Below are positions 1 through 6,265 of a stretch of DNA of 7,108 nt, one piece after another. The position numbers and the translations under genes were made by a program. The stretch is from Lachnospiraceae bacterium (GTDB lineage Bacteria > Bacillota_A > Clostridia > Lachnospirales > Lachnospiraceae): assembly GCA_017416055.1 (NCBI GenBank), contig JAFQDI010000105.1, positions 1 to 7,108 of the forward strand, written 5' to 3'. How positions within the stretch are numbered: position 1 is the first letter of the stretch; each line of letters begins with the position of its first letter. The notes beneath the pieces were generated by a model that was not told where the DNA came from, did no database searches, and saw only the letters and a program-made list of their open reading frames with translations.

Positions 1-579
1 TCCATCGCGCCGGAATCCATCGCCGGCGAAAAGGAGCGCGGAACCATCGCCACCCTGTTGGTAACCCCCATGAAGCGTAGTTCGCTGGCGATGGGTAAGA
101 TATTCAGCCTGAGCACAATTGCTCTCTTGGGCGGACTGTCCAGTTTCTTTGGCACAATGCTCTCCATCCCGAAGCTTCTGGAAGGTTCTTTGGACGGCTT
201 AAGTGCTTCCGTATATGGTGTGCAAGACTATATTCTGCTTCTGGTGGTCATCCTTTCCACCGTGCTGGTAATGGTCTCCGCTATCGCTGTGATCTCTGCC
301 TTCGCGAAGACGGTCAAAGAAGCCTCCACCATGATCATGCCACTGATGATCATTGTGATGCTCGTCGGAGTGTCCGGCATGTTCACCGGTGGAACCGCCT
401 CGGACGCGGCAATGTATCTGATCCCACTGTACAACAGCGCGCAGTGCATGAGTGGAATTTTTTCCTTCTCCTATGATGCGGTGCATATCGCGATCACCGT
501 TGGTACCAATCTGGCATGCTGTGGCGTGATGGTAATGGTATTGACGAAAATGTTCAACAGCGAAAAGATTATGTATTGA
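1..579 (+). CDS. ABC-2 type transporter permease, NatB-like (3' part, N-terminus outside window)
   Basis: The reading frame is open from base 1 and ends at TGA 577-579, giving 192 visible residues; the start codon lies to the left of the window. Residues 9-15 read GEKERGT, followed by LLVTPMKR, the cytoplasmic loop typical of ABC-2 permeases of the NatB group (known for Na+ or drug efflux with a NatA-type ATPase). Four strongly hydrophobic stretches follow, at roughly 34-55, 77-100, 104-125 and 158-182. The short basic/acidic tail NSEKIMY resembles the usual NatB ending. The protein would sit in the cytoplasmic membrane and pair with an ATP-binding subunit, probably encoded just upstream. The transported substrate cannot be told from this part. 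The gene ends 25 bp before a bidirectional hairpin terminator. The ABC-2 permease call is fairly sure; sodium specificity is not. Confidence 0.85.
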   Translation, partial: SIAPESIAGEKERGTIATLLVTPMKRSSLAMGKIFSLSTIALLGGLSSFFGTMLSIPKLLEGSLDGLSASVYGVQDYILLLVVILSTVLVMVSAIAVISAFAKTVKEASTMIMPLMIIVMLVGVSGMFTGGTASDAAMYLIPLYNSAQCMSGIFSFSYDAVHIAITVGTNLACCGVMVMVLTKMFNSEKIMY

Positions 580-604
580 TTTTCTAAATTCGCCACGCTT
601 AACG

Positions 605-646
605 AAAATCCCGGGCAAGGTTCATGAGCCTCGCCCGGGTGATTTT
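605..646. terminator. Bidirectional intrinsic terminator between converging genes
   Basis: CCCGGGC (610-616) pairs with GCCCGGG (633-639); after one A/C mismatch the stem continues with AGG (618-620) against CCT (629-631). On the plus strand the stem is followed by TGATTTTATC. On the minus strand it is followed by ATTTTCGTT, so it can end both the permease transcript and the opposing Rpn-family transcript. The T tracts are short (four), so efficiency is uncertain. The ancestral stop codon of the Rpn gene (645-647) overlaps its right edge. Confidence 0.75.
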
Positions 647-1711
647 ATCCTATCTTATGTACAAATTCGTCCACCGACCTCATCTTCAACGCGATTGAAA
701 ACCATTTCTCAAGCACATTCGGGTCAGTCTGCGACCGAAGCAAAGTGCACAATCCTCTGTAAGCTCACCTTTGGTGCTCAGCAAGGCCTGTAAGGCTCTA
801 ACAAGCCCTTCTGCTCTTCCCTCGGCTTTTCCAGATTCACGGCCCTCGATTCTTCCCGCTTCAAGTCCCTCACGTCGTCCTTCCTCCAGTCCTTCAAGTC
901 TTCCGGCTTCTCTTCCAAACTCACGTTCTTCCTGTTCGATTCGTCTCCAATGTTCTTCTTCGTTGTACTCAAAGATGCTCATACTGATTACCTCCGCCCT
1001 GCACTTTCGTAGAAAATCCGCCAAGATCCCATCACGGATGCAATGATCCACTGCCATGGTAACCGCTGTCTCTAAATCGTACAGCAGCGCATACTCACGT
1101 ACGCGTTCAACATAAACGGTGTACTCATACAGCAATCGGCACTGCTCCATCAGCTCTTGATTTTTCCCTTTGTTGATATTGATCATCAACACATCCAATT
1201 CCAATTTGGAAAACATCCGATTAGACGCGTACGCCTCCCGCAAAAATTCCTTTCCTACATCCGGATACAAATCGGAGAGCTTTAGTACTTGCCTCTCCGG
1301 CTGCTCCTCCACCCCATTGTAAAACGTAATGAATTGAGGAAACGGAATCTTGACCGCCCGCTTGCTGTATAAATTCATCTCATCCGTTATCTTCGAATAC
1401 AACTTGGAAACATAAAACAGATCTCTCACCGGCATATTCGGATTGAATGTAGACTGATGCTCGTAGAGGTTCAACCGGCTGTCAATCACAAAGGAAACAT
1501 CATTCTTCCTGCCCAGATAGATCGCATTCTCCAGCGTATTCACTTCCAACTCGTCCGGGTCCTAATAGTCCGAGCCATTCAATGCATTGTACAGACTCAG
1601 CAACGCACTTCTGTCCCGAAACAGCATCCGAAACACGGAATCCTTGTAATTTCGATTGACTCTCCCGTCAACCACGTCTTCATCCTCAGTAACAAACTGT
1701 TCAATACTCAT
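645..1711 (-). pseudogene. Rpn-family (PD-(D/E)XK) recombination-promoting nuclease / putative transposase, broken by an amber codon and a frameshift
   Basis: The gene starts at ATG 1711-1709, with AGGAGG (1720-1725) 8 bases upstream. It reads 49 sense codons (MSIEQFVTEDED... ending NGSDY), meets TAG at 1564-1562, then continues in the same frame with DPDELEVNTLENAIYLGRKN. This is the ordinary family sequence, so the stop interrupts a once-continuous gene. The restored product has KDSVFRMLF near residue 23, the nuclease residues D (in KNDVSFVID) and E-x-Q (in YEHQST), and a Glu/Gly/Arg-rich repeat tract encoded by about 803-923. Near the end the present frame gives an unusual Cys/Arg-rich tail stopping at 686. 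Adding one T around 751-754 restores a family-like ending (TDPNVLEKWF, then SVDEFVHKIG) and a stop at 645-647, for about 355 residues. Rpn proteins are DNA endonucleases linked to RecA-independent recombination and, in some cases, phage defence. The longest surviving piece after the amber (from TTG 1549) lacks a ribosome site. Activity would need suppression or reinitiation. Confidence 0.85.
803..923 (-). repeat. Degenerate EGR/EGL coding repeat in the Rpn-family gene
   Basis: On the minus strand this tract encodes repeated short units of the type GRxEGL, EGRREG, EAGRIEG, ESGKAEG and GRAEGL. Such charged Gly/Glu/Arg repeats between nuclease domain and C-terminus are common in the Clostridia Rpn-like family and probably form a helical linker. 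The DNA is correspondingly repetitive (TTC/CTTC-rich on the plus strand), a plausible setting for length variation between strains. Confidence 0.7.
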
Positions 1712-1889
1712 CGCCACTACCTCCTGCAATGAAATGGTGCAGAAGGCACTCTCATTAACTGCTATCCCGAAGAACCTTCTGCTTTGTCAAATTGGATCTT
1801 AAAAGCATCGATGGTTCTTAGAATGATTCAGAAATGATCATAGAACGGCGATTTCGCCTGAGAAGTTAAAGAACATGTGCTTTGTCTAT

Positions 1890-1918
1890 ATAATAGCATA
1901 TAAGCCATGTTTTGGCAA
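1890..1918 (-). promoter_or_regulatory. Sigma-70-type promoter for the Rpn-family gene
   Basis: Read on the minus strand, TTGCCA (1918-1913) and TATTAT (1895-1890) are separated by exactly 17 bases. Transcription would begin near 1883, leaving a leader of about 170 nt before ATG 1711. The promoter lies between the sulfatase terminator and the gene, so the gene would have been an independent unit. Confidence 0.65.
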
Positions 1919-1964
1919 GAGTATTTTTCACTTTCGTCGGCCTTTGTTCAGAACCCTCACCCAG

Positions 1965-1996
1965 AAAAAATCCCGGCCATCCTCAGACAGCCGGGA
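1965..1996 (-). terminator. Intrinsic terminator of the GDPD-sulfatase operon
   Basis: On the minus strand TCCCGGC (1996-1990) pairs with GCCGGGA (1977-1971) around a 12-base loop and is followed at once by six T (1970-1965). It lies 24 bases after the sulfatase stop codon. Only this strand has the T run, so it works leftward. Confidence 0.85.
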
Positions 1997-2020
1997 GTAC
2001 AACCATGTTTCATTCGGCAA

Positions 2021-3478
2021 TTAGTAGTTAAAACTTCTTCCCAGAGTCGTATCCACATTGCACAGAATCGCATGGTCGAAGCACTTCCTCACCATCTCGT
2101 TCTGCAGCGTCGCGTATTTTGGATTATTCCACAGATTCTCAAATTCGTTCGGGTCTTTCTCCAGATCATAGAGCTCACAGATCTGCTCGCCGTGATGTAC
2201 CGCAACCTTGTAGCGTCCGTCGAAGTACATGGTGGAGTAAATCTTGTGCATCAGCATCGCACAAAAATAATACTCGCAGTAGACACCATCCTTGTGATAA
2301 TTCGGATCGGCTTTTCCGGTGAGGATCGACGCCAGAGACTTGCCCTGAATGTATCCGGGAACGGGCAGTCCGGCCAGTTCCAACAGCGTGGGGGCCACGT
2401 CAACCAGCTCCACCAGCGCATTCGACTGAACATTCTCCAAGATCAATCCCGGACAGGAAATAATCAGCGGAACATGCACCAGTCCCTCGTAGCAGTAGCC
2501 ACCCTTCCAATAGATACCGTGATCGCCCAGCATCTCGCCGTGGTCACTCATAAAGACCACGATGGTATCCTTTCGCTTCCCGGTCTCATCCAGATAATTG
2601 AGCAGTCTTCCCATCTGGTCGTCGATCAGCTCAATCTGCGCGTAGTAATCACGGGTGGTCTCCCGCTTCTCCGCGTCGGTCATGGAGACAGTATCGTTGA
2701 TCATGCCGTTCTGAGAACCGTTCAGATAACAATCCTTGTGCGCGAAGGGTTTGTTGTCCAGCTCGCCCTCCTTCCACAACGGCAGAGGCATATCGTCGAT
2801 TTTCAGACGCTCCTTGTACACGGTGGGCGGGTCAAAGGGCGGGTTGGGATAGAAAATATTCACACTCAGACAAAACGGTTTCTCCGGATCATGATTCTCC
2901 ATGTACTCGATCGCCTTCTCCACCGCCCAGGTGGTCTGGTGATCCTCGGGCTTCATTCCCTTGATGCGCTCCGGCAGCTTATAATTTCCGCGGGGTGGCC
3001 ACTCACAGGGCATCTGATATTCCTTGTGCCAGTCAACGCCCTTCTCCTTCAGCCACTCAATGTATCGATTCACGCCCTCCGGCCAGTCGTCGCAAGGCTG
3101 TGGGCTATACTCCCAGTAGGTGTATGCATCGTCCACACGCTCCTCCTCGCGGCGGTAATGGGAGGTCAGATGAAGCTTGCCAATCAGACCGCAGTCATAG
3201 CCTCCGTCCGCCAGCATTCTGGTCACCAGTACCTCATCCTTAGAGAAATGATCGTTTCCATTGATGGAAGAACGGGTGGTTCTCGGATAACGTCCGGTCA
3301 GGAAGCTACTGCGACTGGGTGTACAGATCGGGTTCTGACAATAAGTCTTCGTAAACGCAACTCCCTCGCGGACCAGTCTGTCCAGATTCGGAGTATGCAA
3401 GTAAGGGTTTCCCAGCGCACCGATAGTGTCGTAGCGCTGCTGATCGGTACAAAACCAGATAATGTTGGGCTGTTTCAT
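2021..3478 (-). CDS. Cys-type sulfatase (AslA / COG3119 family), cytoplasmic
   Basis: A 485-residue member of the alkaline phosphatase/sulfatase superfamily. Such enzymes hydrolyse sulfate esters using formylglycine made from a Cys or Ser. Cys52 sits in CTPSR, the C-x-P-S-R signature, followed by LTGRYP; in anaerobes this Cys is oxidised by the radical-SAM enzyme anSME, which is not encoded here. Other visible active-site elements are D12-Q13 (metal), K101 and H103 in GKLH, D312-H313 in SDHGEMLGDHG, and K325. The segment FYPNPPFDPP has Asn212 where relatives I recall have His. The C-terminal CELYDLEKDPNEFENL block is typical of the family. No signal peptide or membrane segment is seen, so it should act in the cytoplasm on imported substrate. 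ATG 3478 is preferred because AAGGAG (3491-3486) lies 7 bases upstream; an in-frame GTG at 3496 lies upstream of that site. It is the second gene of an operon, 95 bp after the phosphodiesterase gene. The substrate is unknown; a phosphoester or phosphonate substrate is the main alternative. Confidence 0.88.
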   Translation of the reverse strand: MKQPNIIWFCTDQQRYDTIGALGNPYLHTPNLDRLVREGVAFTKTYCQNPICTPSRSSFLTGRYPRTTRSSINGNDHFSKDEVLVTRMLADGGYDCGLIGKLHLTSHYRREEERVDDAYTYWEYSPQPCDDWPEGVNRYIEWLKEKGVDWHKEYQMPCEWPPRGNYKLPERIKGMKPEDHQTTWAVEKAIEYMENHDPEKPFCLSVNIFYPNPPFDPPTVYKERLKIDDMPLPLWKEGELDNKPFAHKDCYLNGSQNGMINDTVSMTDAEKRETTRDYYAQIELIDDQMGRLLNYLDETGKRKDTIVVFMSDHGEMLGDHGIYWKGGYCYEGLVHVPLIISCPGLILENVQSNALVELVDVAPTLLELAGLPVPGYIQGKSLASILTGKADPNYHKDGVYCEYYFCAMLMHKIYSTMYFDGRYKVAVHHGEQICELYDLEKDPNEFENLWNNPKYATLQNEMVRKCFDHAILCNVDTTLGRSFNY

Positions 3479-3573
3479 CACATTTCTCCTTCTCACTTTC
3501 GGTAAATCCTCTGTCTCTCAAGTCTCTGCGCCATTCGTTCCCGATTTTGCAGGCAATGTCTGTCCTTTTGACC

Positions 3574-4302
3574 TTAATTCGTTCCTTCCAAAATATTCGT
3601 GGTGATCATATCCACACCCCAGCTAATCAACTCAGCCGCTCTCTCCGGATCATCCACGGTCCAACAATTCACCTTCACGCCTGCTGCATGCAGCTTCTCG
3701 ATCAATTCAGGGCTCAAACCGCTGTGTTTGATATCCAGATCCAGATTCTCACGAACCATCAGGTCGATCAGATCCCCGTCACACTCTCTGCACAGATACT
3801 GTGCAGGCTGGTTCGGATACTTCACGTGCAGCTTCAGCAGATTCTCCATGCAGAAGGAGATGAATATCACATGATCCATGTACTCTTCCGCCTCAATGAT
3901 CTCACATACCTTGTGAATATCCTCCTCAGAGAAAGGATTCTTCAGCTCAAGAACGCAAACCTTCTCGTACTTTTTGCAGATGCGGATATACTCCGAAAGT
4001 TCAGGCATCACCAGATCGTTCCTGCCCTTCACCCCGTCTCGGTCAGTAAACTTCAATCCACGTAGACAATCGAAGGTCGTCTTCTCCACCTCCATATTGT
4101 CGATGCAGATGCGTCCGGTCCAGTCATCATGGAACACGACCACTTTACCGTCCAGCGTCATATGAATATCCGTCTCAATTCCGTAGTAGCTGCGATTTCC
4201 CGCCGCCACAAACGCGGAGTTCGTGTTTTCCTTCTCAATGCCGCTCAAACCACGATGAGCGATCAATACTGCCTGCTTGCTATCAATCTTAATGGTGTTC
4301 AT
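3574..4302 (-). CDS. Glycerophosphodiester phosphodiesterase (GDPD/UgpQ family)
   Basis: A 242-residue TIM-barrel GDPD, which hydrolyses glycerophosphodiesters to sn-glycerol 3-phosphate and an alcohol with a divalent metal. H16-R17-G18 opens the domain (LIAHRG), E43 and D45 lie in GIETDIHMT, H58 in VVFHDD, and E119 in VLELK. These match the catalytic His pair and the acidic metal ligands. NCWTVDDP followed by GVDMITTN is the standard C-terminal signature. No signal peptide is seen, so it resembles cytoplasmic UgpQ. The start at ATG 4302 is chosen because GAGGTG (4314-4309) lies 6 bases upstream; an ATG 13 codons earlier (4341) has no good ribosome site. It is the first gene of an operon with the sulfatase and diverges from the sorbitol-6-phosphate dehydrogenase gene. 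A different phosphodiester or sugar phosphate substrate remains possible. Confidence 0.92.
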   Translation of the reverse strand: MNTIKIDSKQAVLIAHRGLSGIEKENTNSAFVAAGNRSYYGIETDIHMTLDGKVVVFHDDWTGRICIDNMEVEKTTFDCLRGLKFTDRDGVKGRNDLVMPELSEYIRICKKYEKVCVLELKNPFSEEDIHKVCEIIEAEEYMDHVIFISFCMENLLKLHVKYPNQPAQYLCRECDGDLIDLMVRENLDLDIKHSGLSPELIEKLHAAGVKVNCWTVDDPERAAELISWGVDMITTNILEGTN

Positions 4303-4354
4303 ATCAATCACCTCGTTTTCATCGTATTTTGCCAAAAACATCTCACATACTTAC

Positions 4355-4383
4355 AATTTATCACATTATCTTTTTGCCGTCAA
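4355..4383 (-). promoter_or_regulatory. Promoter for the GDPD-sulfatase operon
   Basis: On the minus strand TTGACG (4383-4378) and TAAATT (4360-4355) are separated by 17 bases. Transcription would start near 4348, about 46 nt before ATG 4302. The -35 box is 5/6 and the -10 box 4/6 of consensus. Its -35 box lies only 4 bp from that of the divergent promoter. Confidence 0.65.
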
Positions 4384-4387
4384 TGAC

Positions 4388-4416
4388 TTGACCCACCGGA
4401 AAACTCGTGTTAAAAT
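4388..4416 (+). promoter_or_regulatory. Promoter for the sorbitol-6-phosphate dehydrogenase gene
   Basis: TTGACC (4388-4393) and TAAAAT (4411-4416) are separated by exactly 17 bases, each matching consensus at 5 of 6 positions. Transcription would start near 4423, giving a leader of about 58 nt. The leader carries a 5-bp inverted repeat, GCCGT (4436-4440) with ACGGC (4448-4452), which could be a small hairpin or a regulator site. Confidence 0.75.
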
Positions 4417-4480
4417 TGTAACGCATAGAATATGAGCCGTGGAATATACGGCCGTTTGATGATCACAGGAGGATATGGAC

Positions 4481-5287
4481 ATGGACAATTCATGGCTTGG
4501 CCTTGAAGGCAAATCTGTAGTAATTACCGGTGGCGCATCCGGTATCGGTTATGCAATCGCGAAAGAGTTTTTGGCTGACGGTGCAAATGTCACCGTTTGT
4601 GATATGAACCCCAACCCGCCTCAGTTTGACGCGAAGGAAGGACAGTTTTTGTATGTAGTGACCAACGTTACCAGCAAGGAAAGCGTTGATTCTATGATCG
4701 ATAAGGTTGTTAAGACCTTCGGTTCCGTTGATGTCATCATCAACAACGCAGGTATCAATCTTCCCCGTCTGCTCGTTGACGAGGGCAACCGGTACGAGCT
4801 GGACGAGGCCACTTGGGATAAGGTGATGAACGTAAACCTGAAGGGCGTATTCTTCTGCGCACAGGCTGCTGCTCGCCAGATGTTGAAGCAGGGCAAGGGT
4901 GTCATCATCAACATGTCCTCCGAGTCCGGTCTTGAAGGCTCCGAGGGACAGAGCGTATACGCTGCTACGAAGAACGCAGTGAACTCCCTGACCCGCTCCT
5001 GGGCAAAGGAACTGGGACGCAAGGGTATCCGCGTGGTTGGTATCGCTCCCGGTATTCTGGAGGCGACCGGCCTGCGTACCCTGGCTTACGAGGAGGCACT
5101 GGCTTACACCCGCGGTATCACCGTTGAGCAGCTCCGCGAGGGCTACACGAAAACCAGCTCCATCCCGTTAGGACGCGACGGAAAGCTGTCTGAGGTTGCC
5201 AACACTGCAGCATTCCTGGCAAGTGACCGTGCAAGCTTCGTTCACGGTATCATCGTGACCGTAGGCGGCGGAAAGACCAGAGGCTGA
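4481..5287 (+). CDS. sorD: Sorbitol-6-phosphate 2-dehydrogenase (SDR family, SorD/GutF type)
   Basis: A 268-residue classical short-chain dehydrogenase expected to oxidise D-sorbitol 6-phosphate to D-fructose 6-phosphate with NAD+ in the cytoplasm. TGGASGIG at 16-23 is the Rossmann glycine motif, and D41 at the end of the second strand favours NAD(H). NNAG is at 88-91, and the catalytic set is N119, S147, Y160 and K164 (YAATK). Several blocks match the remembered sorbose-operon SorD and lactobacillar GutF proteins rather than E. coli SrlD: PRLLVDE, SSESGLEGSEGQS, APGILEATGLRT, EALAYTRGITVEQLREGY and the terminal GGGKTRG. Two in-frame ATGs exist. 4481 is chosen because AGGAGG (4467-4472) is 8 bases upstream; it is only 2 bases from ATG 4475, which would add two residues. 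The gene has its own promoter and a strong terminator. No PTS or sorbose reductase gene lies nearby, so the physiological polyol phosphate is unproven. Confidence 0.88.
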   Translation: MDNSWLGLEGKSVVITGGASGIGYAIAKEFLADGANVTVCDMNPNPPQFDAKEGQFLYVVTNVTSKESVDSMIDKVVKTFGSVDVIINNAGINLPRLLVDEGNRYELDEATWDKVMNVNLKGVFFCAQAAARQMLKQGKGVIINMSSESGLEGSEGQSVYAATKNAVNSLTRSWAKELGRKGIRVVGIAPGILEATGLRTLAYEEALAYTRGITVEQLREGYTKTSSIPLGRDGKLSEVANTAAFLASDRASFVHGIIVTVGGGKTRG

Positions 5288-5309
5288 TCTGTAGTTAGAT
5301 GATATAGTT

Positions 5310-5345
5310 CGAGGGCGGTGCGATGCACCGCCCTCGGTTTGTTTA
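5310..5345 (+). terminator. Strong intrinsic terminator of the sorD-like gene
   Basis: A perfect 12-bp G/C-rich stem, CGAGGGCGGTGC (5310-5321) with its complement (5325-5336), closes a 3-base loop GAT and is followed by GTTTGTTTA. It starts 22 bases after the stop codon. The opposing strand has no T run after the stem, so leftward abiE transcripts are not obviously ended here. Confidence 0.9.
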
Positions 5346-5368
5346 AACGTATTCATTGTCTAATGTGT

Positions 5369-6265
5369 TTATTTCCACTTATTATCCGTTGCAGTCCACT
5401 TGGCGATGAAGTTAGTGTTTTCTACTGCCGCTTTGAAGGGTTCTGCAAGGAAAAGGTTTATTGTTTCAATTACTTTTCCGAAATCATCGGTCTTGGTTTC
5501 GATTTTACGGACAAAAGCTTTCCATTTCTTTTGCATCGCTTCGTCATTGTCAAAAGCCATAACCTGCTCAAACTGCTCTGCGGTAAAGGTATGTAGGCGG
5601 TTCTCAAAAGTCTTTTTCAGTGCCTCAGTCAGCGTAGCACCGTCAAAGTCAAACTTGTTTGCAAGGTAGTAAATATCGTAATAATCCTTCATTCTGCTTG
5701 AAAATTCCATCAGACTGAGGATTGCATCCATCTTTTCGGCAATCGTTGTTTCAAGAGAGTAGGTATTGACCGACGGAGCATCGAAATCCTCAAGCTGTGT
5801 GGGGATCTTGCGTTTTTCCTGCCTCGGTACGATAACATCGCCAACACCAAAATCAATACTAAAGGGTGTTCTTGTATTCTTAATATGAGCAACGATTGAT
5901 ACGCCGATGCCCGCATACTTTTTAGCAAGGGAAATAGGTGCAACAGCCTTAATCTCAAAGGTAATGAAATCGTTACCTGTATCGGTGCTTATAATCTCCT
6001 CGATAAGGGCTGTTAGCCGCTCTGGCGTGCTGGGTATCTTTTTGAGCAAGAAATCAACGTCAACCGTTACACGGCTGTCAAAGTTAGTCAAAGAATAGAT
6101 AAACAGACCGCCCTTTAACACGAGATTTTCTGCATATTTGGATTTTTCAAGTCGTCTTAAAAACTCTTCCTGGCAAAAGAGCTGCAAGCAAAGCTGGTAG
6201 CTTCTACCACTATCCTTAGCCTTGTTTTTAAGGCGTGCAAGTACGGATGTTGCAATATCAGCCAT
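5369..6265 (-). CDS. abiEii: AbiEii nucleotidyltransferase toxin (DUF1814 family)
   Basis: A 298-residue toxin of the AbiE toxin-antitoxin / abortive infection system, with a DNA polymerase beta-type nucleotidyltransferase fold. Relatives such as mycobacterial MenT enzymes transfer nucleotides to tRNA, and AbiEii is bacteriostatic. KGG at 51-53 is followed by R65-x-T-x-D69-x-D71 (RVTVDVD), the metal-binding core. D138 in SIDFG, E177-K178 in IAEKMDAIL, and K193-D194 in MKDYYDIYYL supply the further conserved motifs. All expected catalytic residues look present and the length is usual, so the toxin should be active. ATG 6265 has GGAGGT 8 bases upstream, inside the antitoxin gene. The start overlaps the antitoxin stop by 8 bases (ATGGCTGA), which implies translational coupling. 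Sampled base composition (5461-5520: 21 of 60 G+C) is well below the sorD-like gene (4921-4980: 35 of 60), consistent with recent acquisition. Confidence 0.92.
   Translation of the reverse strand: MADIATSVLARLKNKAKDSGRSYQLCLQLFCQEEFLRRLEKSKYAENLVLKGGLFIYSLTNFDSRVTVDVDFLLKKIPSTPERLTALIEEIISTDTGNDFITFEIKAVAPISLAKKYAGIGVSIVAHIKNTRTPFSIDFGVGDVIVPRQEKRKIPTQLEDFDAPSVNTYSLETTIAEKMDAILSLMEFSSRMKDYYDIYYLANKFDFDGATLTEALKKTFENRLHTFTAEQFEQVMAFDNDEAMQKKWKAFVRKIETKTDDFGKVIETINLFLAEPFKAAVENTNFIAKWTATDNKWK

Larger units (their letters stand above)
1712..2020. other. Intergenic region: sulfatase terminator plus promoter and leader of the Rpn-family gene
   Basis: No credible gene is seen in these 309 bases. 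From right to left it holds the terminator of the sulfatase operon (1965-1996), a promoter pointing left (1890-1918) and a leader of about 170 nt ending at the AGGAGG site (1720-1725). The leader contains an 8-bp inverted repeat (1739-1746 with 1775-1782) and a small GGCGA/TCGCC hairpin near 1847-1858. Both are short enough to be chance. Confidence 0.6.

Noticed and set aside
199..618. Minus-strand open frame opposite the permease gene
   Set aside because: Histidine/aspartate-rich shadow frame with no start signals; the plus-strand frame is a clear membrane protein.
1761..1790. A perfect TTGACA (1790-1785, minus) as a second promoter for the Rpn-family gene
   Set aside because: No acceptable -10 box lies 16-18 bases downstream; the promoter at 1890-1918 is much better.
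1907..3505. Long plus-strand open frame (532 codons) opposite the sulfatase
   Set aside because: It is the antisense shadow of the sulfatase gene: no ribosome site, no recognisable family, and the minus-strand reading has clear catalytic motifs.
3493..3534. A 13-codon minus-strand ORF (MAQRLERQRIYRK) between the GDPD and sulfatase genes, ending just before the sulfatase ribosome site
   Set aside because: No convincing ribosome site of its own and too short to judge; more likely ordinary operon spacer.
4421..4440. A catabolite-responsive (cre-like) site near TTGTAACGCAT in the sorD leader
   Set aside because: The spacing is one base off the consensus and key positions mismatch.
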